DNA of 64,000 nt, taken from Nautilus pompilius (Eukaryota; Mollusca; Cephalopoda; Nautilida; Nautilidae). Every line of letters starts with the position of its first letter. Within the stretch, counting starts at the first letter, position 1. A program made the translations under genes and the position numbers. The notes below the pieces were generated by a model. That model made no database searches and was not told the origin of the DNA. It saw nothing but the letters and a program-made list of their open reading frames with translations. Positions 25,901 to 36,700 of this stretch are shown here, piece by piece. The stretch is taken from positions 310,001 through 374,000 of the forward strand of contig JACATO010000306.1 of NCBI GenBank assembly GCA_018389105.1. The letters run 5' to 3'.

Positions 25901-27695
25901 GACAAGTATAAAATATAGCAACCATTGTTTTTCTGTTTGATAAAACAGATTTTTTGCTGCCATTGTTGTCTATAAAGAGGCTTTACTACTTTGCATGCTG
26001 CTGTAAATAAAAGTGACTATGTGATCATCTCAAAATACAAGCATGAATATAAATAGTACTACACAGTTAGATTTTTTTCATCTCTTACAAGCATGATGGC
26101 CAAATATGTATTCAATGATTCTTATATCTCAGAATATGGACATTTCACATATGTAGTTTAAAAGAATTTATTCACAAAGCCACATGGCCATTTGGGCCTC
26201 TGAAGTTGCAGTATTTTTAAACACACATTCAGCAGAGGCTCTTGTTAGGCATATAACTCCCAGAGGTTAATGGTAGAATGCTCATCATCTATATTTTGGT
26301 TGTATTTCATAACAAAATAACAGAAACAGTTACTGTGCTTCACAAATGCTCAACTTAGTAACTATCTTGGCTTTGCGCACTGCTCAACACAATCAAATGT
26401 CCACTTTGGGTCTAAAATGTGGCTAAAATAAAAGACCGTTTCTGACATGATTTTTATAATCTACATAAAAAGTTGTCAGGAACTAAAGTTTCATGGCAAC
26501 AGCTGTCTTGTGCTTGCAGCTACTGATTAATGCAATGTGGATTTTGTCACGTGTAGAATGAAGCAGTGTTTTTTTCAATGCAGAGCACCCTATGGTTGAG
26601 GCCCCGTATCTTTGAAACTATTGAGCATTTGGGGGCTAGAACATTGCAAACCTTCCTTTGGTTGACCATTGCTCCTTCAGTAGAAGTTCCATCAAAATCT
26701 GTGATGGTGAGGTTGGGCGCATCTGATGCCAAAATGACTCTAATAACCTCTTTCTAACGAAAAATACTTACAGCTTCGTGCGTCTGTTGATAAATATGAA
26801 GTCAGTTCAACAGAAAGACTAACTAATGCTTCTAGGTTGGGGTACAAATGCACCAAAGGTTTAAAATTCTGTAAAATACATTATCAAAAGACACACTGAT
26901 ACTGGTGGAGCGGTTCACAGTTTAGTAATGCATTAAAAATTATGAAATAGATCAGCTTTTAAAAAAAAAAAGGGGGGGTTAATCTCAAATAAAGAGACAG
27001 GACACATTAAAAACAACACAGAGACACACAACATAATTACGACTCTTGTTAATTTTAGGGGCAAGTTGGATTTAGAGATGCAAAAAAGGGCTTCACTTTA
27101 TATCGGATCTACTAGTCTCACACTAACAATTTCTTGAGGTTTTTCTCGGGGGGAAGCGGAGCCAAAACGGAAATAAGAAAGATGCTTTTTTTTCTTTTTT
27201 TAAAGCTATTTCCATATCTCGGGGTTTAAAACATCACGGTAGCTGGGTAAAATAGACACACCCCCCCCCCACAACCCCCTTTTTTCTTTCTTTCTTTACT
27301 TCTCAGAATTTCGGTGCAGAGTGAATTTTTCCGTCTGATCAAATAAAACAAAGCACGAGTCGACGGATCCGACCGACGAGAGTGAACGGGAATCCTTTTA
27401 GGGGAACCACCCACCCGGGGCAACAACCAAAAAGGGAATTTTTTTTTTTTTTATCCAGTTTCATCTCGTATTATTACCGTCCATGAGGACGATTAGGGGA
27501 ACAACAACAACAACAACAACGACGACGACGACAACAAACGGCTACATCTGCTTACCTTTCGAAGCACCGATCCACGTTATCGGACATCAGGAGCAACATG
27601 CAGAGCTGTTCCAGGGCGATAAGCTGCATATCTCGCTCGTCTCCCTGCCCCATCTGAAGCCACTCCAGCAGGGTTTCGGGATCAACATCCGCCAT
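4765..27695 (-). CDS. HECTD1: HECTD1, HECT-type E3 ubiquitin-protein ligase (5' half; coding exons 1-12)
   Basis: Twelve exons joined by eye give a 721-codon open frame that closely matches the animal HECTD1 N-terminus as I remember it. It starts [20 protein letters not shown] and includes [20 protein letters not shown] and [19 protein letters not shown]. The family consists of large E3 ligases that pass ubiquitin from a C-terminal HECT cysteine to substrates. Residues 1 to about 360 are the armadillo-like helical part, about 370-475 the ankyrin repeats ([52 protein letters not shown]), and about 646-721 the [20 protein letters not shown] block. The MIB/HERC2 and HECT domains lie off the window below base 1. 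Phases agree at every join. The start at 27695 is chosen from family conservation and a good context (A at -3, G at +4); an in-frame ATG 30 codons upstream is less likely. Certain for family and orthology, strong for exon edges. Confidence 0.96.
5478..5636 (-). CDS. HECTD1: HECTD1 coding exon 11
   Basis: Acceptor TTTGCAG|GAGGAT, donor GAAAAG|GTACATG. Its 53 codons read [20 protein letters not shown], then [20 protein letters not shown] and an acidic [10 protein letters not shown] tail. Phase 0 at both ends. Confidence 0.94.
6285..6426 (-). CDS. HECTD1: HECTD1 coding exon 10
   Basis: Acceptor TTTTTCAG|GAAAGC, donor AATGAG|GTAATT. Encodes (R)[19 protein letters not shown] to [13 protein letters not shown], helical repeats after the ankyrin block. 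It ends in phase 0. Confidence 0.94.
6577..6769 (-). CDS. HECTD1: HECTD1 coding exon 9
   Basis: Acceptor AATTAAG|GT, donor GTCAG|GTAAGAC. Encodes [20 protein letters not shown], an acidic/lysine linker, then [20 protein letters not shown] and [13 protein letters not shown]. The exon begins GTGAGT, so the acceptor is overlaid with a consensus donor (see findings). The matching vertebrate segment is GDWMCPVNKGDD. Confidence 0.93.
7264..7387 (-). CDS. HECTD1: HECTD1 coding exon 8 (ankyrin)
   Basis: Acceptor TTTTAAG|ACT after a pure T tract, donor CCAG|GTTGGT. Encodes [36 protein letters not shown] and ILQSPG, the last ankyrin repeat of this block. Compared with the vertebrate form I remember (KARERGHSEV), it carries three extra residues, Asn-Asp-Glu, in the loop. 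Confidence 0.94.
7696..7794 (-). CDS. HECTD1: HECTD1 coding exon 7 (ankyrin)
   Basis: Acceptor TTATAG|GTTGAG, donor GTCAAG|GTTAGTG. Its 33 codons read [20 protein letters not shown] then [13 protein letters not shown], a canonical ankyrin repeat with the LHYAA helix. Both ends are phase 0. Confidence 0.95.
8346..8422 (-). CDS. HECTD1: HECTD1 coding exon 6 (short, GC donor)
   Basis: This 77-nt exon encodes the end of a split Gly, then [20 protein letters not shown] and GTQEM, the first clear ankyrin repeat. The acceptor is AATAG|GT. The conserved end of the exon is followed by ATG|GCAAGA, a GC rather than GT donor. The nearest GT would add three residues (Ala-Arg-Phe) in frame; family conservation of QEM-VEFL favours the GC donor. 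Confidence 0.88.
8828..9039 (-). CDS. HECTD1: HECTD1 coding exon 5
   Basis: Acceptor ACACTAG|A, donor AATG|GTATGAT. Encodes [40 protein letters not shown] and [12 protein letters not shown]. This leads into the ankyrin region; the last codon (Gly) is split 1/2 with exon 6. Confidence 0.94.
9627..9952 (-). CDS. HECTD1: HECTD1 coding exon 4
   Basis: Acceptor TTTTAG|GTTGCT, donor GAAAG|GTAAATG. Encodes [16 protein letters not shown] onward, a Ser-rich variable linker ([20 protein letters not shown]), then [20 protein letters not shown] and ESGLKGDE. It ends with AG of a split Arg codon. The Ser/Pro linker is the least conserved part and is probably disordered. Confidence 0.94.
10628..10855 (-). 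CDS. HECTD1: HECTD1 coding exon 3
   Basis: Acceptor TTCCAG|GTTCTT, donor CCATTT|GTAAGTG. Its 76 codons run from [20 protein letters not shown] to LLKHEDPF. Both ends are phase 0. The content is armadillo-like helices strongly conserved in HECTD1. Confidence 0.95.
10856..13983 (-). other. HECTD1 intron 2
   Basis: 3.1 kb of AT-rich DNA. The only structure seen is a perfect 12-bp hairpin at 11532-11564. No coding potential or recognised element. Confidence 0.85.
11532..11564. repeat. Perfect inverted repeat (hairpin)
   Basis: TATTGATTGTAG at 11532-11543 and its exact reverse complement CTACAATCAATA at 11553-11564 flank a 9-base spacer. It lies in HECTD1 intron 2. It could be a miniature palindromic transposon remnant or a structured RNA element; neither is shown. 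Confidence 0.7.
13984..14218 (-). CDS. HECTD1: HECTD1 coding exon 2
   Basis: Acceptor TTGTAG|T, donor AAG|GTAATC. Encodes [20 protein letters not shown] onward through [14 protein letters not shown] and [12 protein letters not shown], part of the armadillo-like N-terminal region. The exon ends in phase 0 and joins [11 protein letters not shown] in exon 3, as expected for the family. Confidence 0.94.
15490..17700 (+). mobile_element. Decayed transposon-type ORF, unassigned family
   Basis: The plus strand retains traces of a protein in several frames. There is a Lys/Arg-rich segment near 15965-16065 ([20 protein letters not shown]), then near 16240-16450 [20 protein letters not shown] and [11 protein letters not shown], and near 17150 [12 protein letters not shown]. 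From memory, this order (basic N-terminus, RYRLY-like core, [10 protein letters not shown]-like motif) resembles uncharacterised multi-copy proteins in cnidarians, insects and molluscs that behave as transposable elements. It has many breaks and no host function is likely. The borders are estimates; no terminal repeats were found. Confidence 0.45.
16240..16450. repeat. 105-bp tandem duplication (two copies)
   Basis: Copy 1 (16240-16344) and copy 2 (16345-16450) both start CCAATAACATAAGAACAGTG and end AAAGCCCA. They differ by only a few bases, so the duplication is recent relative to the decayed element it sits in. Confidence 0.9.
20640..21430 (-). mobile_element. LINE (non-LTR retrotransposon) reverse transcriptase 3' fragment
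   Basis: On the minus strand the frames read [20 protein letters not shown] (the position of the FADD/YADD catalytic box and following helix), then [20 protein letters not shown]. Later come [20 protein letters not shown] and YEMEMHGR, resembling the C-terminal part of many animal LINEs (hLLYGxExW; GHVxRMxxxRxPK; GRRPRGRPxxRW). The catalytic motif is altered, the frame is interrupted, and the 5' part is missing, as is usual for 5'-truncated LINE copies. Clade not assigned. Confidence 0.65.
26221..26757 (-). repeat. Dispersed repeat, copy A (inverted relative to copy B at 48.6 kb)
   Basis: Read on the minus strand, it shares long near-identical stretches with 48630-49067 on the plus strand, including ACTTCTACTGAAGGAGCAAT, CACGTGACAAAATCCACATT and GATGATGAGCATTCTACCAT. 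It lies in HECTD1 intron 1. Family unknown; no coding capacity beyond short frames. It is about 100 bp longer than copy B, with internal differences. Confidence 0.85.
27513..27536. repeat. (CAA)n / (CGA)n trinucleotide run
   Basis: A short AAC/GAC trinucleotide microsatellite just inside HECTD1 intron 1, about 20-40 bases from the exon 1 donor. Confidence 0.7.
27556..27695 (-). CDS. HECTD1: HECTD1 coding exon 1 (initiator exon)
   Basis: Encodes residues 1-46 plus two bases, [10 protein letters not shown] to NVDRCFE. The donor is GAAAG|GTAAGC at 27556/27555. The split codon AG|T becomes Ser across the join, followed by CPPRTFLP in exon 2. The ATG context is AACATGG. The frame stays open upstream to a further ATG at 27785, but the reading there is basic and not family-like, so it is probably 5' UTR. 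Confidence 0.95.
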
Positions 27696-28200
27696 GTTAA
27701 TTATCTTCTTAATGGCGGCCGGCTGGCAGACCCGTGACCGACCACGGTCGTCAAAATCCCCGTTCCTCCGCCGAATAAAGGACAAACTCTAGAACGGGGG
27801 TTCCCCCTAAACCGGCAATCACCATCATAAGACGATTCCGAGCCTCATCCGGCTACGTTGGGGGGAGGGAGGAGGAGAGGAGGAGGTGGGGGGGGGGGAC
27901 TTAAACCAGTGGAAATCGGTAACCTTAGCTCCGGGAGAAAAACAAAGCCGTGAAGATGATACTGAAAATAAAACAAACAGCGCGGCTGTTAAATGGTGGG
28001 CGGGAAGAACCGGATAAAACAAGCCCCCACCCCCTAACCCCCGCAACAACGAGAAAGTCTACCAGACCATCGCCTTACTCGCTTCAGCAAGACATCGTCC
28101 GCAGAAGAGGAGCCAGGAGCGGCCATGTACAGACGAACACCACAGAAAAGGGGGGGGGTAAGCGATGCTTTTGGTAGCCTCGTTGTGGACTTAACGTATG
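27696..28200 (-). promoter_or_regulatory. HECTD1 5' UTR and presumed CpG-rich promoter
   Basis: The DNA just upstream of the HECTD1 ATG changes from AT-rich to CpG-rich, with G/C homopolymers near 27890 and 28150 and a purine-rich G tract at about 27860-27899. No TATA box at a convincing distance was seen. This is inferred to be a CpG-island-like promoter with 5' UTR. The transcription start cannot be fixed from sequence alone. Confidence 0.5.
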
Positions 28201-28452
28201 AAGGTCGCCTCAAGGTACACACACATGTATGTATGTATGTATGTGAAGATACAGACACCACTCCTGATATCATCTGCTCTCTTGGGATGGATGCCTATTA
28301 GAATCTTCTTGTCTTTAAAAACCAATTCGGAGGGGGGGAGGAGGAAACAGGCTATAAAGAAAGAACAGGTGCAATACATTACAAATACACGCATTAACTT
28401 TGAAGCATCTAGTTAAAATAGAATTCCTATACACCTTTGAATTGACGTGTTC

Positions 28453-28492
<40 letters not shown>
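28453..28492. repeat. (ATT)n microsatellite
   Basis: About 13 uninterrupted ATT/TTA units in the HECTD1 upstream flank. Confidence 0.9.
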
Positions 28493-28497
<5 letters not shown>

Positions 28498-31400
28498 TGA
28501 TGTCCGTTCTGAGTAGATAAAGAAAACTCAAAAAACTTACCTTGAACAACCCGTTGTTGTTTGTTTTTTTCCCCAGTAAGTAATGGAACTGCAAGCCTTG
28601 TATAATATCCTCTTACTCTGAAATTGGGGAAAGTCCCCACTACCTCTGATAACCAGTAATGGTGAAGGTGACGTAGATGACAGCCGTACAGGTGTGGGGC
28701 TAATAGAGTTTTTGTTTTGTTTTTTTCTTCTTCCTAAAGTGAGAAAGGAATTTGAGAATATCTGATAATTACAAAAAAAAAAAGGGGAAAGAATCCCATC
28801 AGATTGCCTTTTCTTGTTGTTCCCCTACTAGCCCCACCCAGCCAGTTATACGGGGATTTTGGAATTTTACAACTATCTGAGTGATGGAAAATGCGGATGT
28901 GGATAAAACGTCTGAGATGTGGAAGATGTTTTAAAACTTTACATAAGACCAAAATTCCGCGTCTAATCTTTCTAAATTTTTTTTTTTTTTTCAATACTCG
29001 TTTGTTTTGTCTTCAGTTTGGTACATCCGCTTCCTCTCTTCCACACCTGGTTTAGTAAAGTATTCCGGACGCAACACGGTTGCTGGAAATACATTTTCCA
29101 AAGCTTAATGGAGAAGCATCTTCTACTTATGTCTCTTAAATATGGAAATATCTATTACCGGGGTCATGCTGCCTTCCCACGTGTTTTTAAAATTTTTAAT
29201 TAATCTGTATTTGATTGTGACAATAAAGCTATAGGATAATTGCGGAGTTTTTATTTAAATATATACTATTTTTTTCGTTCAAAAATTTTAATTTAAAAAA
29301 AAAATATATATATATATATATATAAGGGAGAGAATGAAAGGTATTGTTAATGTTTGTTTAAATTATTTCCCCTTTATATAATTTATTTAAAAAGTGCTTG
29401 TGACCAAATTTTAATGTAAATTGTGTGTGTATAAAGAACACGGAAATTGAAAAAAAATTAACCTTATATTTAATTATACATTTCCACATATATTGCAGTT
29501 AGTAGAAGTTTTTAAAAAATATAATAAGCATCTCTTATACATTTAAATAATTACTTCATTTAGTGTTTTGCACATAAACAAAGAAATGTGCTGTCTGGAA
29601 TGGAATAGGAAATATTTAATAAAAGCTTGAGAACTTTTTACAAAGAGATGAATCAGCTTGAAAGGTGTATAAATATAGACAATAGAAAATTAATCTTTAT
29701 GGGTTTTTGGACTGGACTTGGGTTTTTTTATATATATATATATACATATTCTGATGCAAAAGTATAGTTTTTTTTTTTAAATTGGTGAAAATTAGTAGTA
29801 GATCTTTATCTTTAGTAGGAAAATTTGCACATGCTGCTTCAGGTGTGCGCTTGTAGAAGGGAAGTAAAGAGTATGGGTTTACTTAGTGATTCACTGAGCA
29901 AATTTGGAGTCAGCATGACTCATTTCCTCTTTTGGAATTGGCCATACTGTATAATCACTCCTGAGTAACATGATGCTCACGTGTTGACTGGTAACAGCGG
30001 CTAGTTTATCCATTAAAAACACATGAAACGAAGTCTCTTCTTGATATGGAAAGAAAAATCACTGATTTCTAGTCTTTGTAAATTAGTACATCTCATCTTT
30101 CTGTTTTCATATTGGAGGAGACATGGACAACAGTTAGGGTGGCGTCTAAGAATGAATGAGAACACTGAAAAGAGCAGACTGATCCCAGATGGAATAAACC
30201 ACAGCTTTGTTTTAAAATAATTGCACACACACACACAAACACAAATTGATAATTTAATATCCTCTGTGGTGCGGGTTTACCAGAGATCGTTATCTATACC
30301 TGGCAGGTGAACTGAATGATTGCTTTCTTACCTTACAAATAAAAACTGCCCATTCCACTAAATTACTTTTGTCTTACACATAAAATTGATTATCTTGGTT
30401 CCACAAATAAAACTTGGTTTTCTACTGAGTCAACGGTATTGTCTCTACATTTCTGATAAAAAAGGATGAGTTTCTCGATTCATTTTCATCTATGAGCTGT
30501 TTCCCCTGAACCCTTTGCTTCAGAAGAAATAGGATGTACTCTCTCCTCTCAGACAGCCTAATAGTATCTTAAGCTCTTTAATTTGTTCATAAAATTAAAC
30601 AGATGAACTCTGTAGTGGTTACTGTGTGCCTAATTAAGAAAAAGAGGGTACTATTTGAAACTTCATCTGACTAATAATCTCCTTAGGATTTGCATTAATT
30701 AATTCTGCCTTCAATGAAATCATTCATGATTTTGACTCTCTACCTCTCAAGATGTAGATGAATAAAATGTACTATTATGCTTAGTGTACGTGTAACAGTA
30801 CAAATGTCCTTTGTATCCTAAAAGCATTATAAAGTTCAGTTTGTTTATATTTTGTTAAAATTCATTACATTATGGTATTATTCATTAGCTGAGGATGAAA
30901 GATGTAAAATGAAATACATATACAATATTGTCGTCATTGCCAGTTTACTTGGTAAAACATCTGATAATTAATTAAAGAAATAAATTTTCTCTTTCCAAAG
31001 TTAATTGATGGCAATATGTGCATGAAAAAGATATTTTACATTGAGATTTTTAAGGTTTTGATTGTTTGTTTTACAATATGTTATATATAATACTTTATTT
31101 TTCAGGATTCTGTACAACTTCATCATTTACTTACAGCTTCTGGATAGTTATTCATCTACCTATATGCCCACTTTTTTTGTATTCATTTTTTGCAATTTGA
31201 AAAATTGGCATCTATCATTTTATCTGATCAAAGAATTGTCATTGAGCATTAATGTTACTAATAAATAAAGGGATTAAAAAGTAATAATATAAAGATGATA
31301 ATGTTGATATTTTGCTAAACTTTATTTCGAAACTGGGGGAACAAGGATTTATATATATATTTTTTTTTTTAGAATCTGCCTGATTTTTCAGAAAATACCA

Positions 31401-33281
31401 TTCCATTTCCTCAAAAGATTAGTTGGTGAGAATAAATTTATATTTTAATTTTAAGCCATAGTTATAAAGAATTGCTTGAAATTACTTTCTATAACAGATA
31501 TATTCCTTTAAATTTTAGGTTATCAGAATGTCAGCAGTTACTAGCTCTGTTGGCTAATGTAAATGTTTCTTTAAATAACACTTTTAAGAAAAAAATAATC
31601 GAGTTTATTCTATAGTGGTCTGTTATAAATTTGAAATATCACACATCTTGGTCTCCTTTTATTTTTTTATACATTTTTTTAAAAAAGACAATTGTAATCT
31701 GACATCATTGTCATCTTGTCCATGGCCAAGGTATGAAATGGTAAAAAGAGCATAGTTCATAATCATGACAATAATTATATTTTGTCTGCATAATCACCTT
31801 CACCCAGATGATAAATCATTAAGGTAAACATCATGACTCAGAATGCCATCAAAATCCTTCCTTTCTTCCCATAAGTGGCACTGAGTGTTCCTTGTGAACA
31901 CCAGTTTCCATGACCATGGTACATACACAAGAGAAGTGATAGGGTCAGTATCATGCCATGGAGTCATTTATCTAGGAATAAATCAAACAATAAAGTGGAA
32001 AAAAGAATTAATAAAAACAATAACACACACACACACTGACCTTAATTCTTTATTTCAAATAATCAAGTTATTGTGCTTGAGAAAATCCATCTCCCTACCT
32101 CCTGGCTGCTTTAACTTGAATGTCTTGTGCTTTGCACTTCATGACACGCCATGGCCTCTCTTGAGAAAATATTGTAAGGGGAACTGAAACTTTAGCTGGT
32201 GAATGAATGAATGCACAAAGCACTAGAAAACATTATTAAATTGGCATCGACAGATTACACAGCATCAGTTGCAAGAGATGGTCGTACTTATTTTGCTTCG
32301 TTGCGCACTTTTTCTGAATATTTTTTGGCTATATACTGAACATTATAGATATAGTAATAAGATGATATGAAGGAAAAACAGTTTGTTATAAAACTTACAA
32401 CAGAAATTATGAAAATGTGTTAATGCATTTTTTACAATCTCAAGGATTAGGACTGACATACTCGCCACAGAATGGGTATGCAGTACATAATGAGCTGTTA
32501 AAATTATTTTAGTTATAGAACAAATCATTAATTAAGAAAAAAAATTTGCAGCAACATTTTGTGAGATTTATATTAACCCTTTTCACAGAGTACCTCAAAA
32601 TTAAATCAAAAAATTATTTTAAGTACATTATATCATGATTTTGATTTTTAAAAACTGGTGGGGTAAATGAGTATACTTGGCTACAGCATTTTGCATAGCT
32701 TATATTTATTTCTAAAGCATCCTAACAGCATCAGCATCATCCACACCAATTTGTACAGAAGACCATATTCAGAATCCAGGAAAAGCAGCATGTATTGTAA
32801 GTAAGGGATTTCGTAAGCACAGAGTCTATTTCATATTTGCATATGGCAAATAGTTCTCGATGGATCTGCTTATTTCCCAAAGAATGTAGCAGCATTTAAC
32901 ACAGGCTTAGGTGGTACTGCTGTGGGTGGGTATACATACACCTGTTCCAAATTTTCCAATGTTTGAATTTTTGCTGATTTTGTAGATTATACAGTGTGCA
33001 ACTGTAGCAGCAGTCCAACACACGAAATAAGCCAGTGTGCCTGCAGGACAGACAGACATACAAAATTTATTTAATACAATTCAAAAAAAAAAAGTTTTTT
33101 TAAAGATTTTATTAATATCACATTTTAAAGTCAAGTAATTTTCTACATATAATTTTTCCAAATGAAACATTTTCCAGTTGGTTACAGAAGTGAGAAAAAG
33201 TAGCAATCTGACGGAGGGCTAAGAAAGATACCACCACCACCACCACCACAAATATCGTTTGTCAGTTAAACGTTTTGTTTT

Positions 33282-33790
33282 TTATGATCCATACAACTTC
33301 TGGGAGGTCAGCAATAGCAAGATCATAAACCCATTCCTTGCTGAAATCATGTTCATATAAACCTCCCACAAGGGATCCAGGAATTTGATGACCAAAGTTT
33401 CAACTATGTGCCAGTTGGATTTTTTTGTATTAAGAAACCTCAGACCGTTATTTGATAATACTGAGTGTGAATTTGTCAGCAACACCATGTTCAAGATAAC
33501 ATTTGGACACTGATATAGTTGCCTGCATTATAGTGAAATGTGCTAGTACTAGGTCCCAAAGCCCAACAGAGATTGATGAGACTTGGTGTAGGCACAGCTT
33601 CATACAGATTTTCCAGAGAAACTGGATCCAACTGGCACTTGAAAAGAATATCATCAATTCCATTACACCATTGAGTGATGTAGCAAACATGAGACACTGC
33701 ACAGTCAAGATATGTACTGCAAAACCATCTATCTGTCAACTGCCAGAGAACATAGCAGCAGCAGCAACAAAAGCATAATGTTGTAACCAA
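33282..33790 (-). other. Unidentified ORF-like patch, minus strand
   Basis: Three overlapping open frames of 70, 86 and 99 codons lie on the minus strand, with protein-like composition (for example NLYEAVPTPSLINLCWALGP). No splice signals, start context or known domain were recognised. This may be a decayed element or chance. Function not assigned. Confidence 0.2.
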
Positions 33791-36700
33791 GCTCCATTTT
33801 ACAATTTGCAGAGATCTAAACAGATTTCAGCACAGAGATGAAATTTTCTTGTGCTAATTATATTTTAAATGAATTGTATATTGTATTCATATTTAGCATC
33901 TATTAGACACATCTTGAGCTGAACATATGGGCTCAGCTACAGGTATGGATGGATAGCATAAGACATTTCTGCAGAACACACTTACCTACAGGAGCAGATG
34001 TATACAACAAAATTAAAGGAAAAAAACTGAAGTCCACACATTACTGTTTATTATTCAGTTTCAATTCTAAAATCACCAATCACAAATTATTAAATGCAAA
34101 TAAGAAATCATTTATTAAATATTTTCATATCAATACTTCAGTGACCACCCTTGTGTTTTTACCTTTTCTACCCTCACTTCAAAAGAGCTAATGTCAGAAT
34201 CCACAGAATAAGCCATCTTGCACAGCTACAAAACACAAACTTGTTTGTGGTTCTTCATGACAAGAGAGCACTGGCTTCACCCACACACATGTAAAAAAGT
34301 ATGAAACTAAAATTTCTCCAAAAATTAACAAAGTAGGTGAATTATCATTAGAAAAGCAAACAAAACAAAAATAAACACACTAGACTAGATACAGAATAAA
34401 TTATTTAGTTTTTTTTTAAGTGCTGGGGAGATTCAGATGATACCCAGCAGGATATGATTATAGCAACTCTACCTCATCTGAGTTTCATTTGAATGTCTCC
34501 GATATAAGATGCTTTATCAGTCCTTCTCTCATGCTGATGTAGATTTATGTAAACGTGTTTTGGGGGACACTTAAGATCCTTAAATTAATATTATAGGAAA
34601 TTTGACAGCAGCTAATACATGATGTTAAAAACTGTCAAAAATCTAATTCAAGGTATTTATTTATTTTTTTTTAAAGAAAAACAAACAAATTATAACAGAA
34701 GCACATCATATTTAAACAACAAAACAAACAACATCAGACTTTCCTTTAACAAATAATACTTCAAGGGAAAAAAAATGACAGCACAATAGAGTTCGGTTAA
34801 ACAGAGGCTACTTATCTTGATAGATAACAACTCAACCAACCAAAATAAATGGCAGGTAAAAAACCACAAACATCATAAATGGAAAGCTCAAAGTGGGCCA
34901 ACGTTGCCATTGGTACTTTTTTTTTCATTGAAGAAATAGATAGTGGAATAACATCAACAAATTACTATATATATATATAAAGAATAAAAGGCTAATCTTA
35001 TTTTCAATTCAGAGATGCACCTAATGAGAATAAAATATTGGCATAGAAAGAAAAGTATTTTACCTATGGACATTGTATCAGATATTCAAAAAAAAAAAAA
35101 ATACTGTTTTCATTAATAGCTTATTGTATTGATTGCTTTTGGTGTAAGATCGAGTGCATTTTACCAGTCTGCTCGATTAAAGAACTAAATTAGTTTGGCA
35201 AATCTCCCATTGTATGGTATCTTCTAGCTCTCCTGTACCAGTTCATTAGCATGGGTTTTCCCTCATAGAAGTTCCAGAAAGGTCTTTCTATTTCCTGCTG
35301 AAGATGGAAGAGCCGGGCCCAACAAGGTGCAGTAAAGTCTAGTTGTAAAGGATGATTATTGTAAGGTCAGATATCTGAAACAGGGAAGTATCAATGCTTT
35401 AAGAATAGACTTGATATCCAGTTTTTTTCTTTTCCTTTTTTGTTGTTTTCTAATGAAGGCTTTTTTTTTTAAATAGCTGTTATATGAAAACTGCAAACTA
35501 TTCCAGATATATACAACTAAACTTTAGATTTTTACTTTCTTAAGCATTTGGTACAAGTAGATGTGTGTGGTGATTCTATCTTATCCATACATACACTGAC
35601 GAAACTCATGAAGTTTCCTTCTTTATTGCAATCTTTTAAGGCAGATTCTGCAAAACAATTTCTAAAACATGCAATTATCAATTTACTTCATGCCCAGTGA
35701 ACTTAATATGGACCTTAGATGTGTTACATGCTGTGCCATCTAATTTTTGGACACTACCATTACCCAAAATATGGGGAAATAGCCAGTCAGGGATTGTAAT
35801 AACCTGTAATTAAGGTTGAGGTGACCATTAAGGAAACATCCTCATCAAAGATGGACGTGCTATCTTCAGCAAGGCATGAGGCCACAAACTCTAATTAATA
35901 AATCCAATACATTTGCAGTGATAGTTATGTGCCCAAGAAGATGGTGCTGCCTTTATGGGTCACTGCCATCAGCTATTGCGCAAAGTTATAGATTACAGAA
36001 GAGAACCTGGGGCAAATCTTTTAAATACAGAGAAAGACCGAAAGCTGAAGAACTTCAAGGTCAATAGAAAAGCCTCCCCTCCAAGATTTCATTAGTTTGT
36101 GTGTGGGAATTCATTTTACTATTGTCAACAACAGAGCAAACATTTTTGGGGCTTCATCCTACAACATTAAAATTCAGATGGTTTACAGTTTTCTGTGACC
36201 AGGTATAGAAAAACAAAAACAAATAACATTTCAGTGATCCATCAAATAAACAACAACAATAAACAATCTACTGCACAGACAACAGTTAACCATAATTAAA
36301 GCACGCAACGTATCATCAAATTAAATTTGAGATCCAAAAATGAAAATTTTAAATAAAGTAAATTAATAAATAACAAATAGTAATAACAATACACTTGGAT
36401 TAAATAGGTAAAACTATTCTTCAATTTACAGTAAAATACCTTTGAAAAACATTTCCAACCTTTCTCATGAAAACTAAATTCCATGTACACACACACACAA
36501 AGAAAGCAATAATTATAAACAACAAAACATCTTTAATTACAAAAATATGCAAAACTAGAAAAAAATGCTTATAATATAGTGAAAATACACAATGCTAATA
36601 AAAGAGTTAGTTATGGAAATTTTAAACAAACATCTTTTAACAAAACACTCAGCCAGTTAGGGGACTAAACCAGTACTGGCTGGCATGAGAGGGAGGGCCA

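Larger units (their letters stand above)
14219..27555 (-). other. HECTD1 intron 1 (13.3 kb)
   Basis: Long first intron between the initiator exon and exon 2. It contains a decayed transposon-type ORF (about 15490-17700), a LINE fragment (about 20640-21430) and a dispersed repeat copy (about 26221-26757). The remaining stretches (14219-15490, 17700-20640, 21430-26220) are AT-rich, with homopolymers and a GT/CA-type run near 22380-22410. No convincing gene is present in them. Confidence 0.85.

Noticed and set aside
27825-28273. Several 70-80-codon frames on both strands near the HECTD1 promoter
   Set aside because: Overlapping frames in CpG-rich DNA with no start context, splice or family support.
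35876-36067. 63-codon plus-strand frame between the genes
   Set aside because: Short, no family match, no splice or promoter context; likely chance.
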